Below are positions 10,674 through 18,743 of a stretch of 64,000 nt of DNA, piece by piece (the stretch's first letter is position 1; the number at the start of each line of letters is the position of its first letter). The DNA is from an uncultured Mycoplasmatota bacterium. Its GTDB lineage: Bacteria > Bacillota_I > Bacilli_A > RF39 > UBA660. Made by a program: the position numbers and the translations under genes. The stretch spans positions 33,153-97,152 of the forward strand of contig CANSRH010000001.1 of NCBI GenBank assembly GCA_947649365.1, read 5' to 3'. Under the pieces are notes generated by a model, which did no database searches, was not told the origin of the DNA, and saw only the letters and a list, made by a program, of their open reading frames with translations.

Positions 10674-12266
10674 TTAGGTTTCCATTACTAAATAATTTTT
10701 AAAGGAATACACTTTGTATTTTTCTAGCTCAAGTTTTTCTTGTTCTTCTTTTTTGATAATATAGACAGCATTTTTTTGAATTTCTGTATTTTCTATGTCT
10801 ATAAAGTGAAAGTTACCAAATGATACTACATGTTTGAATGGCGCTTTTTCATCTTCATATACGACGGTTTCTACAAATTTTCTTGTGTCGTATTTTGTAT
10901 AAAATAATACGTGAATGTAACTGGATTGAATTTTTTCCGTAATATAAATCTCTTTGTTTTCCCATTGATTTGCAAATGCAATCACTTCTTCTAAATGACC
11001 TTCAAAAGTTCCATAGGTAGTAAAGTCTTCTTGGGTGTAATTGTAAAGAAAGCTACAAAAGGAAACAACGTAGAGAGTCAGAATTACATAAAAATACTTT
11101 TTTATTTTTAAACTTACTAAATACAAACCAACGATTGTATAATAAAGAAGTGGAGGTATTAGAATGTTCAACCGATTAATGTTGGGTTCACAAATGAATG
11201 TTAGAATGATTCCTACAACAAGCCAAATTTGAAATAAATAGTCGTATTTTATTGTTATTTTTTTCTTTTTTTTGCAACTATGAATGATTCCTACACATGT
11301 AAATAGACTCGAGTAAAGATACTGAATTCCATACCATTTCATGGCATTCCAAGGTAAGTAGTCATTTTGCGTGATGAGGATACGAATACTTTGTAAAAAA
11401 TTAGAGAGGCTGTTTATAAAAAAGTTCCCTTTAAAAATAGAAGTGATTTCTTGGTAACGATTGACTTCTAATTTTGGTATTGTTAAAAAAGGGAATGCTA
11501 TTTCTTTTAAGTTGAAGGTGTTTATGAGGACATAGAATATAATTGGTAAAGAAACAATTCCTACAATAGTAAGAGAATATATTGCTTGTTTTAATGATAT
11601 TTTTTTCTTGTAGTACGTGTAGCCGAGTAATGGAATTAAAAATATGGGTAAAAAGTAGTAAGAGGTTCCATACGAATATGCAGATATTCCAGCAAGTAGA
11701 AATGAGAAATAATAACAATATTTGTTTTTTTCTTCTATTCCTTTGATAAAGAAGAATGCAAACCATATCATTATATCCGGAAATAAATTTGATTCTAATC
11801 CCCATCGACTTTTCATGATATGCCAAGGGCAAATGGTGAAAAAGAAGAATGCAAGTAGTCCTAATTTTTGATTACCAATTTTTTTGAATAAAAAATAAAC
11901 TAAAGGTAAGGAAATACATCCTACTAGAGCTAGAGGTAATCTTACAGAAAGTGTGTTTAGTCCAAATAGTTGAATAAATGGAATAATTAGGTAAGTTAAT
12001 AAGGCGTTTTGTCCTCCTCCCCAAGCAATTAAGAAGACAGGAAAATGTTTTCCATTCCGATCGATTCCATAGTTAAGAAGTGAGAAAGCTTCGTATCCCG
12101 ATGATGCCTCATCACAATTTAGAGCATTAGGAAATTTTGAGATTCCTATCGTTCTTATAAGAATTCCTATCAATAACAATGCAAAAAAAAGAAAAGTATA
12201 GGTTGTAACGTTTTTCTTATTTCTGTTTATCTTTTCTTTTATCCATTGCATTTTTTTCGTCTTCAT
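10674..12266 (-). CDS. Integral-membrane GT-C family glycosyltransferase (ArnT/PMT-like)
   Basis: 530 aa with about a dozen hydrophobic helices. After the first helix comes the extracytoplasmic loop FPNALNCDEASSGYEAFSLL, whose acidic DE pair matches the catalytic loop of lipid-phosphosugar-dependent GT-C enzymes (PMT/ArnT/GT83-like). GIDRNGKHFPVFLIAWGGGQ is also typical of that group. A soluble C-terminal tail of about 120 residues follows the last helices. It probably transfers sugar from a polyprenyl-phosphate donor to an acceptor outside the membrane. The adjacent small anchored and large surface proteins are possible acceptors, but this is inference. The start lacks a strong SD; translation may be coupled to the preceding gene, which ends 3 bases away. 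Confidence 0.75.
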   Translation of the reverse strand: MKTKKMQWIKEKINRNKKNVTTYTFLFFALLLIGILIRTIGISKFPNALNCDEASSGYEAFSLLNYGIDRNGKHFPVFLIAWGGGQNALLTYLIIPFIQLFGLNTLSVRLPLALVGCISLPLVYFLFKKIGNQKLGLLAFFFFTICPWHIMKSRWGLESNLFPDIMIWFAFFFIKGIEEKNKYCYYFSFLLAGISAYSYGTSYYFLPIFLIPLLGYTYYKKKISLKQAIYSLTIVGIVSLPIIFYVLINTFNLKEIAFPFLTIPKLEVNRYQEITSIFKGNFFINSLSNFLQSIRILITQNDYLPWNAMKWYGIQYLYSSLFTCVGIIHSCKKKKKITIKYDYLFQIWLVVGIILTFICEPNINRLNILIPPLLYYTIVGLYLVSLKIKKYFYVILTLYVVSFCSFLYNYTQEDFTTYGTFEGHLEEVIAFANQWENKEIYITEKIQSSYIHVLFYTKYDTRKFVETVVYEDEKAPFKHVVSFGNFHFIDIENTEIQKNAVYIIKKEEQEKLELEKYKVYSFKNYLVMET

Positions 12267-12269
12267 AAG

Positions 12270-12629
12270 CTATTCTTTTTCATATCCTTTGGTTGTGTAA
12301 TTGTCACATTTTACGTATCCTTTGTATTCATAAACTGTTTTATTATGAGTAACAGTCGCATAACCTGTACATTCTTCGTTTTCTACTTCTAAATTGTCTA
12401 AAAAAGATTCTTCTATTAACGTTGTTGCTTCTGTTTTTAACACTTTTCCTTTTTCGGGGTAGGCAAAATGCGCATCGGCATATTTCTTTTCTGCTTCTAC
12501 TAATTTATTTTCTAGTTCCTTATAAACATTTGATTTGTTTTTATATAAAAATCCAAAAAACGTTAGTACAACAAAAAGGATGACAATGACCATTCCCCAA
12601 ACGATTGTTAGTTTTTTCATTTTATTCAT
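12270..12629 (-). CDS. Small single-pass membrane protein, CxGYA/YxKCxNY family (copy 1)
   Basis: 119 aa: one N-terminal helix (IVWGMVIVILFVVLTFFGFLY), a short coiled-coil-prone stretch (KELENKLVEAEKKYADAHF) and an extracellular tail with ECTGYATV and GYVKCDNYTTKGY. The next gene encodes a paralogue with the same C-terminal pattern, so the two cysteines probably form a disulfide in a shared fold. The ATG follows GGTGAG at the end of the paralogue, implying coupled translation. Function unknown; a minor-pilin-like or surface-assembly role is only a guess. Confidence 0.6.
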   Translation of the reverse strand: MNKMKKLTIVWGMVIVILFVVLTFFGFLYKNKSNVYKELENKLVEAEKKYADAHFAYPEKGKVLKTEATTLIEESFLDNLEVENEECTGYATVTHNKTVYEYKGYVKCDNYTTKGYEKE

Positions 12630-12631
12630 AA

Positions 12632-13060
12632 TTACTCACCAATTCTCCAACTTTGATAGTTTTTTGTTTCATAATTGTTGCATTTTATATAACTTTCTGC
12701 AAGTAAAGTCCCATTGTTCTTTTTTATCAGTGCATAGCCTTTGCAGCTATCTTTTTCACTTGTTATTAAATCGCTTTCATTTAACATTTGAAATTTTAAT
12801 AAATTGCCTGTTGTTACCGTAATTGTACCTAGTCCTATTTCTTCTTTGTAATATTTTTCTATGTAGGCTAATGATTTTTCTACTAGATTCTTTTCTATCG
12901 TAGAGTAGGTAATATTTCCTTTGATGCTGTCTTTAAAAACATCTCCTAATCCTTCTCTTGCTTGTCTACTAAAAACAACGATAAAAAAGATTGCAATTAT
13001 AATTACAACACTATATAAGATTAAATATTTTAATCCTAATCCATGATTATTTAATTTCAT
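12632..13060 (-). CDS. Small single-pass membrane protein, CxGYA/YxKCxNY family (copy 2)
   Basis: 142 aa with one helix (YLILYSVVIIIAIFFIVVFS) near the N-terminus and an extracellular domain ending CKGYALIKKNNGTLL...YIKCNNYETKNY. The spacing between the two cysteines and the surrounding residues matches copy 1. The start has GGGGGA 4 bases upstream. Together with copy 1 and the glycosyltransferase it forms a tightly spaced transcription unit. No enzymatic motif is visible. Confidence 0.6.
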   Translation of the reverse strand: MKLNNHGLGLKYLILYSVVIIIAIFFIVVFSRQAREGLGDVFKDSIKGNITYSTIEKNLVEKSLAYIEKYYKEEIGLGTITVTTGNLLKFQMLNESDLITSEKDSCKGYALIKKNNGTLLAESYIKCNNYETKNYQSWRIGE

Positions 13061-13120
13061 AAAAATCCCCCAATTGCTGTTTTATTATATAGTATGATTT
13101 TTATTTTGGCAAATTCCTAG

Positions 13121-13384
13121 TTATTCACATTGTCTTTCCTTAATGATAAATGGTCCAAATTCTGTAGCTTTTAAACATTCTCGGTCGTATTTAATCATTT
13201 TGTATCCTAATCCATGGCATATCGTATTTGATCCATCGTTATAAGATTTGGTTTCTTTTTTGATACAAAACAGTGGGTCTTTGCTTTGACGTACTCTAAA
13301 ATAATCTGTGAATACTATCACTATCCAAATAAATAAAATCACCAATATTGCTATTTTTAATATGGTTATTATTGTTTTTTTCAT
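13121..13384 (-). CDS. Small membrane protein with cysteine-containing tail
   Basis: 87 aa from ATG 13384, which follows AGGTGAAG; the track's upstream GTG lies in that ribosome site. One helix (ILKIAILVILFIWIVIVF) precedes a tail containing QSKDPLFCIKKETKSYNDGS and CHGLGYKMIKYDRECLK, ending IIKERQCE. The four cysteines and the CHGLGYK motif suggest a small secreted-side domain. I believe similar hypothetical proteins occur across gut Firmicutes, but no function is known to me. Confidence 0.6.
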   Translation of the reverse strand: MKKTIITILKIAILVILFIWIVIVFTDYFRVRQSKDPLFCIKKETKSYNDGSNTICHGLGYKMIKYDRECLKATEFGPFIIKERQCE

Positions 13385-13445
13385 ATGCTTCACCTACTTT
13401 ATATTATATCGAATTGTTTTTTTTAATTCAATCCTCTTTTTTAAC

Positions 13446-13466
13446 TAAAAAAAGGCTTTACGCCTT
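13446..13466 (-). terminator. Terminator after the poly-G surface gene
   Basis: AAGGC-GTAAA-GCCTT followed by TTTTTAG on the minus strand, just past the stop of the surface protein gene. Confidence 0.75.
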
Positions 13467-13470
13467 AGAT

Positions 13471-14711
13471 TTAAATCATCACACGATAAGGATTTTCCAT
13501 CGTTCCATCCCCATTTTTTAATAAAACATCTGCTTTTAAATAAAAAGCGGGGCGAATACTATTAGTATTATTATTTGCATCTTGGTAAGATATATTTCCA
13601 GAACTATTTATTGTTTTATTCATTGCATGATAATAACTATTAAAAGCACTATCCCTAGTAATTGTCCATTCTGTTATTTTATTATTAAGCCAGGCATTCG
13701 TAAGATAGGATGCGGCATTGGAATCAACACTCCCCTCCCAATAACTTTTTGAAATTGAATAGGCATAATCGCTGGGATAAAGCAATGCTATTTTAGCAAT
13801 ATTATAATATGCAGATAAGCCATAACCTACAGACGTGTTTCTTTCCCCATTATAATATTGATTTGGAGTAAACGAACTATCATTATTCCAGTAAATAGCC
13901 CCCCAATACCATTTGGAGTTTTCTATATATTTTTGGTATTCTCCTAAACTATCCAAATATGTAGTATTTAAAATGTTGGAAGCTGTATATAAAACATCTC
14001 CTATATAATAGGTTTGTTCAGTATATTTTTTGGCTTTAATTAGTTTTACTCGATTTTCATATTCTCCATCCACAGTACTTTGGGTAGGTAGGACTCCTAT
14101 CACTCGATATAAATTCTCTTCTGTACATTCTTCTTCACATCCAAAGTAGACATAGTTATTTGGGTTCGCTCCAGTATAACGATAATCTTCTAATGCTGGG
14201 GTCTGTTCTGTTGCTTCATGACTTACTTTTTCTATTTCAGAAGATGTTTCACTTAACTTCACAATGTAATCGCTTAATTTGGAGCCTGTTGTAAATTCAA
14301 TCAAACATTTCACTTTGGAAGCTGTTATATTTCGAATATTGGGTCCCCATTCTTCATAATCCCAATATCCTTCTGCTCCTTTATCACAAGTTATACTTAC
14401 GTTGTATGAACCTTTATTTGGAATAGTACTTGATGTTTCTCCATCGACACTAATGGCTAATTCTGTATCTCCTTTTGCAAATGCAGGTACTTGGCCTCTT
14501 AGGACATTGAATGTCTTTTCTTCTTTGTATAAGGCATAGCTTTTTAATAGAACTATACTTCCTATTAAAAGTACAATTCCTATTATACAAAATATAACTC
14601 TTTTCTTATTTTGGTTTTTATAAAATCTTTCCAGTTCGTTAGATTCTTTTCCTAACGCCCCCCCCCCCGACGAACTTGTCTGGTTGGGAGAATATTTCTT
14701 TTCCTTTTCAT
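13471..14711 (-). CDS. Phase-variable membrane-anchored surface protein, out of frame as assembled (11-G tract)
   Basis: The ORF track shows only the last 280 aa from an internal GTG. The same frame is open upstream to the G tract, encoding LGKESNELERF, one helix (FCIIGIVLLIGSIVLL), KSYALYKEEKTFNVLRG and an ectodomain. The only start with a good ribosome site (AAGGAG, ATG 14711) is in another frame: with 11 G it reads 17 more codons and hits TAG. With 12 (or 9) G it runs through to give about 413 aa. The body frame has TAA just before the ATG and no usable start of its own. Ectodomain motifs: ANPNNYVYFGC, NLYRVIGVLPTQS, SIRPAFYLKADV and a GDGTMENPYRV end, a DUF6273-like pattern. Coordinates cover the inferred full gene. 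Confidence 0.75.
14658..14668 (-). repeat. Homopolymeric G tract (11 G) in the coding 5' end
   Basis: Eleven consecutive C on the plus strand, hence G11 in the coding strand, about 15 codons into the gene. Such tracts slip during replication; a change of +1 or -2 restores the frame. In an AT-rich genome an 11-bp G run is very unlikely by chance. The length may be misassembled. Confidence 0.9.
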
Positions 14712-14738
14712 TTTAGTCTCCTTCTATTTTCTATTCTT

Positions 14739-14767
14739 ATTATAATTTGTAACAATAAAAAAGACAA
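14739..14767 (-). promoter_or_regulatory. Promoter of the poly-G surface gene
   Basis: TTGTCT, 17-base spacer, TATAAT on the minus strand, about 30 bases upstream of the ATG. The gene therefore has its own promoter directly behind the 661-aa surface gene. Confidence 0.65.
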
Positions 14768-14787
14768 GTTTTTTTACAACTTCTCTT

Positions 14788-16773
14788 TTATATTCCTATC
14801 CGATATGGATTCTCTATACTTCCTTCCCCATATAAATATGTTACATCTGATCTGAGATAGAAAGTTGGACGAATTTCATAGCAATTTGAATTATTAGACA
14901 TTGGATTGGAATTGATTGCTCCATTTGAATTAATATACCAAGCACGTCCAGAGGTTGCAACACTTTCTGGTACAATTGTCCATTCATAATATTTATTTTC
15001 TAAATTATACAACCAAGAACTATTACTATATTTGTTAAAATTACTGTTTATAGTATTTTCTGCATATTGTCCTCCTAAGGCATAACCATAATCTGAAAGA
15101 GACATTAATCCTATATTTCCAACAAATCTTGTTTTTCCTCCACTATATCCAGAGGTATTTCCTCTTTCAATCGAATATAATTGATTTGTTGAATAAGAAC
15201 TTGCTTTTGCATAATTAGGCGCTCCTAAATACCATACTGCTGGATCTATATAGTTTTTAAAATCAGCTAAACTATTATAATAAATATTATTTAAAACAGT
15301 CGTTTGTAAATTAACTGTTGCCCATTGATTATAATTACTACTATTCCATCGATATCCTTTTCCACTTCTCGTTGTTACAGTACCATCTTCTGGAATTTTA
15401 TATAAATTACTTATATTTTCTCCATAATAGTTTGCTTTAATTAATTTTACTCGATTAATATACTCTCCGCCTTCACTTGATTGTGTTGGTATGACTCCAA
15501 TAATTCGATATAAATTGTCTTCTGTACAATTATCACTACAGCCAAAATAAACATAGTTATTTGGATTTGCTCCTACATATCGATAATCTGTTAGTTCTGG
15601 AGTTTGTTCTGTTGCAGAATGTTCTAGTTTTTCTATTGTTGTATCTGTATTACTTTTGTTTATTAAGTATTCATTCAAATACTCGTCTTCCATACTTATT
15701 CGATATGGATTAGCAATCGTACCATTTCCTCCAGTTTTTAATACATTTTCTTTTAAATAAAAGGTTGGACGAATACCATAGATATAAGCCGCATATTGAT
15801 AATAAATTACACTACTTTGTAAATATCCATCTTTGGTAAGACTCCAAGCATAAACATAACTGTGTCCTTGTTCTGGATTTAATATCCATTCATAATACTT
15901 ATTTTCTAAATTATATAACCAGGCATTGTTAATATAATTGTTTGCATCATTATAAACAGATAATTCATTATTTGTTTTTCCTACAGAATAAGCATAATCA
16001 CTTGGATACATTAAACCTATATTAGCTACAAAACTAATTGCTCCTTTGCTATATCCCGTTATATTACTTCTTTCAATATTATAAAATTGATCGGGTGTAT
16101 AAGTGGTATAATTACTATGTATTGGTGCACCCAAATACCATTTAGCTGATTCTACATAACTTTGGTATTCTCTTAAAGAATTCCAATATACCTCATTTAA
16201 TACCTTGCTTTGTAATGTACTATCTTCCCATTTATTATTAACCTTTCTATCCCAATAATAACCTTTTCCTGTTCCACCACCTGCTAAAAAATCTCCCCAA
16301 GAAGAAGTTAATAAACCACTTTCTTCTTCCGTATAATAATCAGCTTTAATTAATTTTACTCGATTAATATACTCTCCGCTTTCACTTGATTGTGTTGGTA
16401 TGACTCCAATAATTCTGTATAAATTATTTTCTGTACAATTATCACTACAGCCAAAATAAACATAGTTATTTGGATTTGCTCCAACATAACGATAATCTGT
16501 TAGTTCTGGAGTTTGTTCTGTTGCAGAATGTTCTAGTTTTTCAATTGTGGTATCTTTACTACTTTTATTGATTATAAATTCATTTAATCGTTCTTCTTTC
16601 AAAAAATCTGGAACTACACCTTGTAGAACATTAAACGATTTTTCTTCTTTATAAAGGGCATAGCTTTTATAAAGAAGAATACCTCCGATTAAAAAAATCA
16701 ATAAAAATATAGATATTGCTATATTACGTTTACTTTTGTCTTGTTTTAAATCTTTAAATTTTTTTAAATTCAT
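14788..16773 (-). CDS. Two-repeat membrane-anchored surface protein
   Basis: 661 aa. A lysine-rich cytoplasmic start and one helix (IAISIFLLIFLIGGILLY) lead into KSYALYKEEKSFNVLQG, the same junction as in the two poly-G proteins. Two homologous ectodomain units follow, about residues 65-360 and 365-661. Each contains IEKLEHSATEQTPELTDYRY, GANPNNYVYFGCSDNC, LYRIIGVIPTQSS, INRVKLIKA and a late RPTFYL...NPYRI motif resembling DUF6273. The FGCSDNC cysteines may be disulfide-bonded. There is no LPXTG, so anchoring is by the N-terminal helix. Strong TAGGAGG before the ATG; no homopolymer tract. Role unknown, likely adhesion or recognition. Confidence 0.72.
   Translation of the reverse strand: MNLKKFKDLKQDKSKRNIAISIFLLIFLIGGILLYKSYALYKEEKSFNVLQGVVPDFLKEERLNEFIINKSSKDTTIEKLEHSATEQTPELTDYRYVGANPNNYVYFGCSDNCTENNLYRIIGVIPTQSSESGEYINRVKLIKADYYTEEESGLLTSSWGDFLAGGGTGKGYYWDRKVNNKWEDSTLQSKVLNEVYWNSLREYQSYVESAKWYLGAPIHSNYTTYTPDQFYNIERSNITGYSKGAISFVANIGLMYPSDYAYSVGKTNNELSVYNDANNYINNAWLYNLENKYYEWILNPEQGHSYVYAWSLTKDGYLQSSVIYYQYAAYIYGIRPTFYLKENVLKTGGNGTIANPYRISMEDEYLNEYLINKSNTDTTIEKLEHSATEQTPELTDYRYVGANPNNYVYFGCSDNCTEDNLYRIIGVIPTQSSEGGEYINRVKLIKANYYGENISNLYKIPEDGTVTTRSGKGYRWNSSNYNQWATVNLQTTVLNNIYYNSLADFKNYIDPAVWYLGAPNYAKASSYSTNQLYSIERGNTSGYSGGKTRFVGNIGLMSLSDYGYALGGQYAENTINSNFNKYSNSSWLYNLENKYYEWTIVPESVATSGRAWYINSNGAINSNPMSNNSNCYEIRPTFYLRSDVTYLYGEGSIENPYRIGI
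15436..15660 (-). repeat. Direct repeat, distal copy, within the 661-aa surface gene
   Basis: About 225 bp encoding the start of ectodomain unit 2, with only about a dozen or so mismatches by eye to the copy at 16345-16570. The copies are 909 bp (303 codons) apart, so recombination between them would keep the frame. Confidence 0.8.
16345..16570 (-). repeat. Direct repeat, proximal copy, within the 661-aa surface gene
   Basis: Encodes the start of ectodomain unit 1. Long identical blocks with the distal copy include the stretch encoding NNYVYFGCSDNC and HSATEQTPELTDYRY. Confidence 0.8.
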
Positions 16774-16913
16774 AACTAGCCTCCTATAATACTATTAAAA
16801 TGATACCATTTTCGATTTCTTTTAGCAATATTATATTTTAAAAGTTTTTTGGTTGAGCTGGAAAAACTTTTTCTTTTTTAATTTAATTTTGTTTGATTGG
16901 AATCATTTTAAAC

Positions 16914-16938
16914 AAAAAAAAGAGTGAATTCTCACTCT
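16914..16938 (-). terminator. Terminator after rplL
   Basis: AGAGTGA-GAAT-TCACTCT followed by TTTTTTTG on the minus strand, directly after the rplL stop. It separates the ribosomal genes from the surface genes; no rpoB follows. Confidence 0.9.
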
Positions 16939-16945
16939 TATTTCC

Positions 16946-17314
16946 TTAAGCTAATTCGATTTCTGCTCCAGCTTCTTCAAGTTGTGCTTTAATTTGATTT
17001 GCTTCATCACTAGCAATGTTTTCTTTGATGTTTCCACCATTATCAGCTAATGCTTTTGCTTCTACTAGTCCAAGACCAGTAATTTCTTTTAATAGTTTAA
17101 TAACTGCAATTTTATTTCCACCAGCATTTTTTAGTACAACTGTTTTTGTACTAGAACCAGCGTCTTCACTTGCACCAGCAGGAGCAGCAGCAACTGCAAC
17201 AGCACTTGGATCTACTCCAAATTCTTCTTTCATCATATCTACCAATTCTTTTACTTCAAGAATTGTTTTTTCTTTTAAAGCTTCGATAATATCTTTGTTT
17301 TCAATTTTAGCCAT
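16946..17314 (-). CDS. rplL: 50S ribosomal protein L7/L12
   Basis: 122 aa. N-terminal dimerisation domain (IIEALKEKTILEVKELVDMMKEEFGV), an Ala-rich hinge (AVAVAAAPAGASEDAG) and a C-terminal domain with KTVVLKNAGGNKIAVIKLLK and GLGLVEAKALADNGG. Forms the multicopy stalk on L10 that recruits translation factors. AGGAGG site 6 bases upstream; 18 bases after rplJ. Confidence 0.99.
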   Translation of the reverse strand: MAKIENKDIIEALKEKTILEVKELVDMMKEEFGVDPSAVAVAAAPAGASEDAGSSTKTVVLKNAGGNKIAVIKLLKEITGLGLVEAKALADNGGNIKENIASDEANQIKAQLEEAGAEIELA

Positions 17315-17332
17315 CTTTTTTTCCTCCTATTT

Positions 17333-17827
17333 TTAATTTTCTTCTTTTTGTTCTGCTAATAAGTTTAATCCAATTGCTAAATTACGAACATGTTCAATTA
17401 AACCACCAGCAAACATTGTAAGTAATCCGTCTCTTGATGGAATACTTGCATATTCTTCTATAGTTTTGATATCAGCAACACTTCCACTGATAATTCCTAC
17501 ACGAATTTCCATTTTTTCGTGTTCTTTTGCAAAATCTGCAATGACCTTGATTGGTTCTAGTAAGTCTTTACCAAAAAGAATTGCATTTGGTCCTTCTAGA
17601 AATCCATCTAGGCTAAGGTTAAGATCATCAATTGCTCTTTTAAGTAACGTATTTTTATATACTTTTACTTCGGCATTGGCATCTCTTAATTTTCCTCTTA
17701 ATGTACTTAAATCAGAAACGGTTAATCCTTGGTATTGGAACAATATTACAGATTCACTATTTTTAATTTTATCTGTAATTTCTGCAACCACTTCTTTTTT
17801 TGCATTAAGAACTTTTGCACTTGCCAT
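17333..17827 (-). CDS. rplJ: 50S ribosomal protein L10
   Basis: 164 aa. Typical features are VILFQYQGLTVSDLSTLRGKLRDANAEVKVYKNTLLKRAI, the PNAILFG motif and a C-terminal helical L12-binding region (LTMFAGGLIEHVRNLAIGLN). Anchors L7/L12 to 23S rRNA and normally represses its own mRNA through the leader upstream, which is present here. Confidence 0.98.
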   Translation of the reverse strand: MASAKVLNAKKEVVAEITDKIKNSESVILFQYQGLTVSDLSTLRGKLRDANAEVKVYKNTLLKRAIDDLNLSLDGFLEGPNAILFGKDLLEPIKVIADFAKEHEKMEIRVGIISGSVADIKTIEEYASIPSRDGLLTMFAGGLIEHVRNLAIGLNLLAEQKEEN

Positions 17828-17842
17828 ATTGTCCTCCTTTTT

Positions 17843-17971
17843 TTATTTTCAATAGAAAAGCTCTTTTTGGGGAAAAAGAGCTTAAAAGTATAAGTAATCT
17901 ATTTCCCTCGGTAGGATTATTAAAACTGTTTGTCCCCTACTGTCTTTGGTATTCTCGCTTTTCTATTTCGT
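17843..17971 (-). ncRNA. Ribosomal protein L10 leader
   Basis: The mRNA leader between the promoter and rplJ contains the conserved segment TTAATAATCCTACCGAGG, a signature of the L10 leader family that binds L10/L12. Downstream is a strong hairpin AAGCTCTTTTT-CCCC-AAAAAGAGCTT followed by TTTTC, which can act as attenuator or terminator. The region is not coding on either strand in a way that resembles neighbours. Confidence 0.85.
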
Positions 17972-18000
17972 ATTATAGTAAAAAACGAATTAAATGTCAA
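17972..18000 (-). promoter_or_regulatory. Promoter of rplJ-rplL
   Basis: A consensus TTGACA-N17-TATAAT on the minus strand, whose -35 box lies inside the last codons of rplA. It lets rplJL be transcribed independently of rplKA. Confidence 0.85.
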
Positions 18001-18688
18001 AAGAATTTTTGTCTATTTTAATTCCAGGTCCCATTGTTGATGCAATGGTGATTGAACTTAGAAATTTTCCTTTTACACTTGCTGGTTTTAATTTAGAAAT
18101 TGTTGTTACAATGTATTCTAAATTTTCTTGTAGTTTTTGTTCTTCAAAAGAAACTTTTCCAATTACGCTGTGTACATTTCCATAAGTATCCGTTTTGTAA
18201 CTAACCATTCCTTTTTTTACATCTTCGATAGCAGATGTTACATTGGTTGTTACTGTATTGGTTTTTGGATTTGGCATTAATCCTTTTGGTCCTAAAATTT
18301 TACCAATTTTACCTAATTCTGGCATCATATCTGGAGTTGCAATAATTACATCATAATCAAACCAATTTTCTTTTTGGATTTTTTCAATCATGTCTTTTTC
18401 TCCAACATAATCTGCTCCAGCCGCTTTTGCAGCTTCTGCTTGTGCACCCTTAGCAATTACCAAAATTTTCTTTGTTTTTCCTGTACCATTTGGAAGAACA
18501 AATGAACCTCTTAATTGTTGGTCAGCTTTTTTAGGATCAACGTTTAGTTTGATAGCTACATCAATTGTACTATCAAATTTAGTAATTGATGTCTCTTTTA
18601 CTAATTTAATTGCTTCTGCAAGTGAATACTCTTTATTTTTTTCCACTTTGTTTGAAGCTTCCACATACTTTTTTCCAAACTTCTTCAT
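17990..18688 (-). CDS. rplA: 50S ribosomal protein L1
   Basis: 232 aa, normal length. Begins MKKFGKKYVEASNKVEKNKEYSLAEAI and contains LNVDPKKADQQLRGSFVLPNGTGK, GKIGKILGPKGLMPNPKTNT and MVSYKTDTYGNVHSVIGK. Forms the L1 stalk and is the usual translational repressor of the rplKA operon. It lies 55 bases downstream of rplK. Confidence 0.99.
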   Translation of the reverse strand: MKKFGKKYVEASNKVEKNKEYSLAEAIKLVKETSITKFDSTIDVAIKLNVDPKKADQQLRGSFVLPNGTGKTKKILVIAKGAQAEAAKAAGADYVGEKDMIEKIQKENWFDYDVIIATPDMMPELGKIGKILGPKGLMPNPKTNTVTTNVTSAIEDVKKGMVSYKTDTYGNVHSVIGKVSFEEQKLQENLEYIVTTISKLKPASVKGKFLSSITIASTMGPGIKIDKNSFDI

Positions 18689-18743
18689 AATTTCCTCCTA
18701 ACTGTGGTTTATTAGCGGATTTTTTATTTTTTATTTCTTTTTA

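Noticed and set aside
14314-14711. Ordinary pseudogene with a random frameshift instead of phase variation.
   Set aside because: The frame break coincides exactly with a G11 tract, everything up- and downstream is intact, and a second locus shows the same arrangement.
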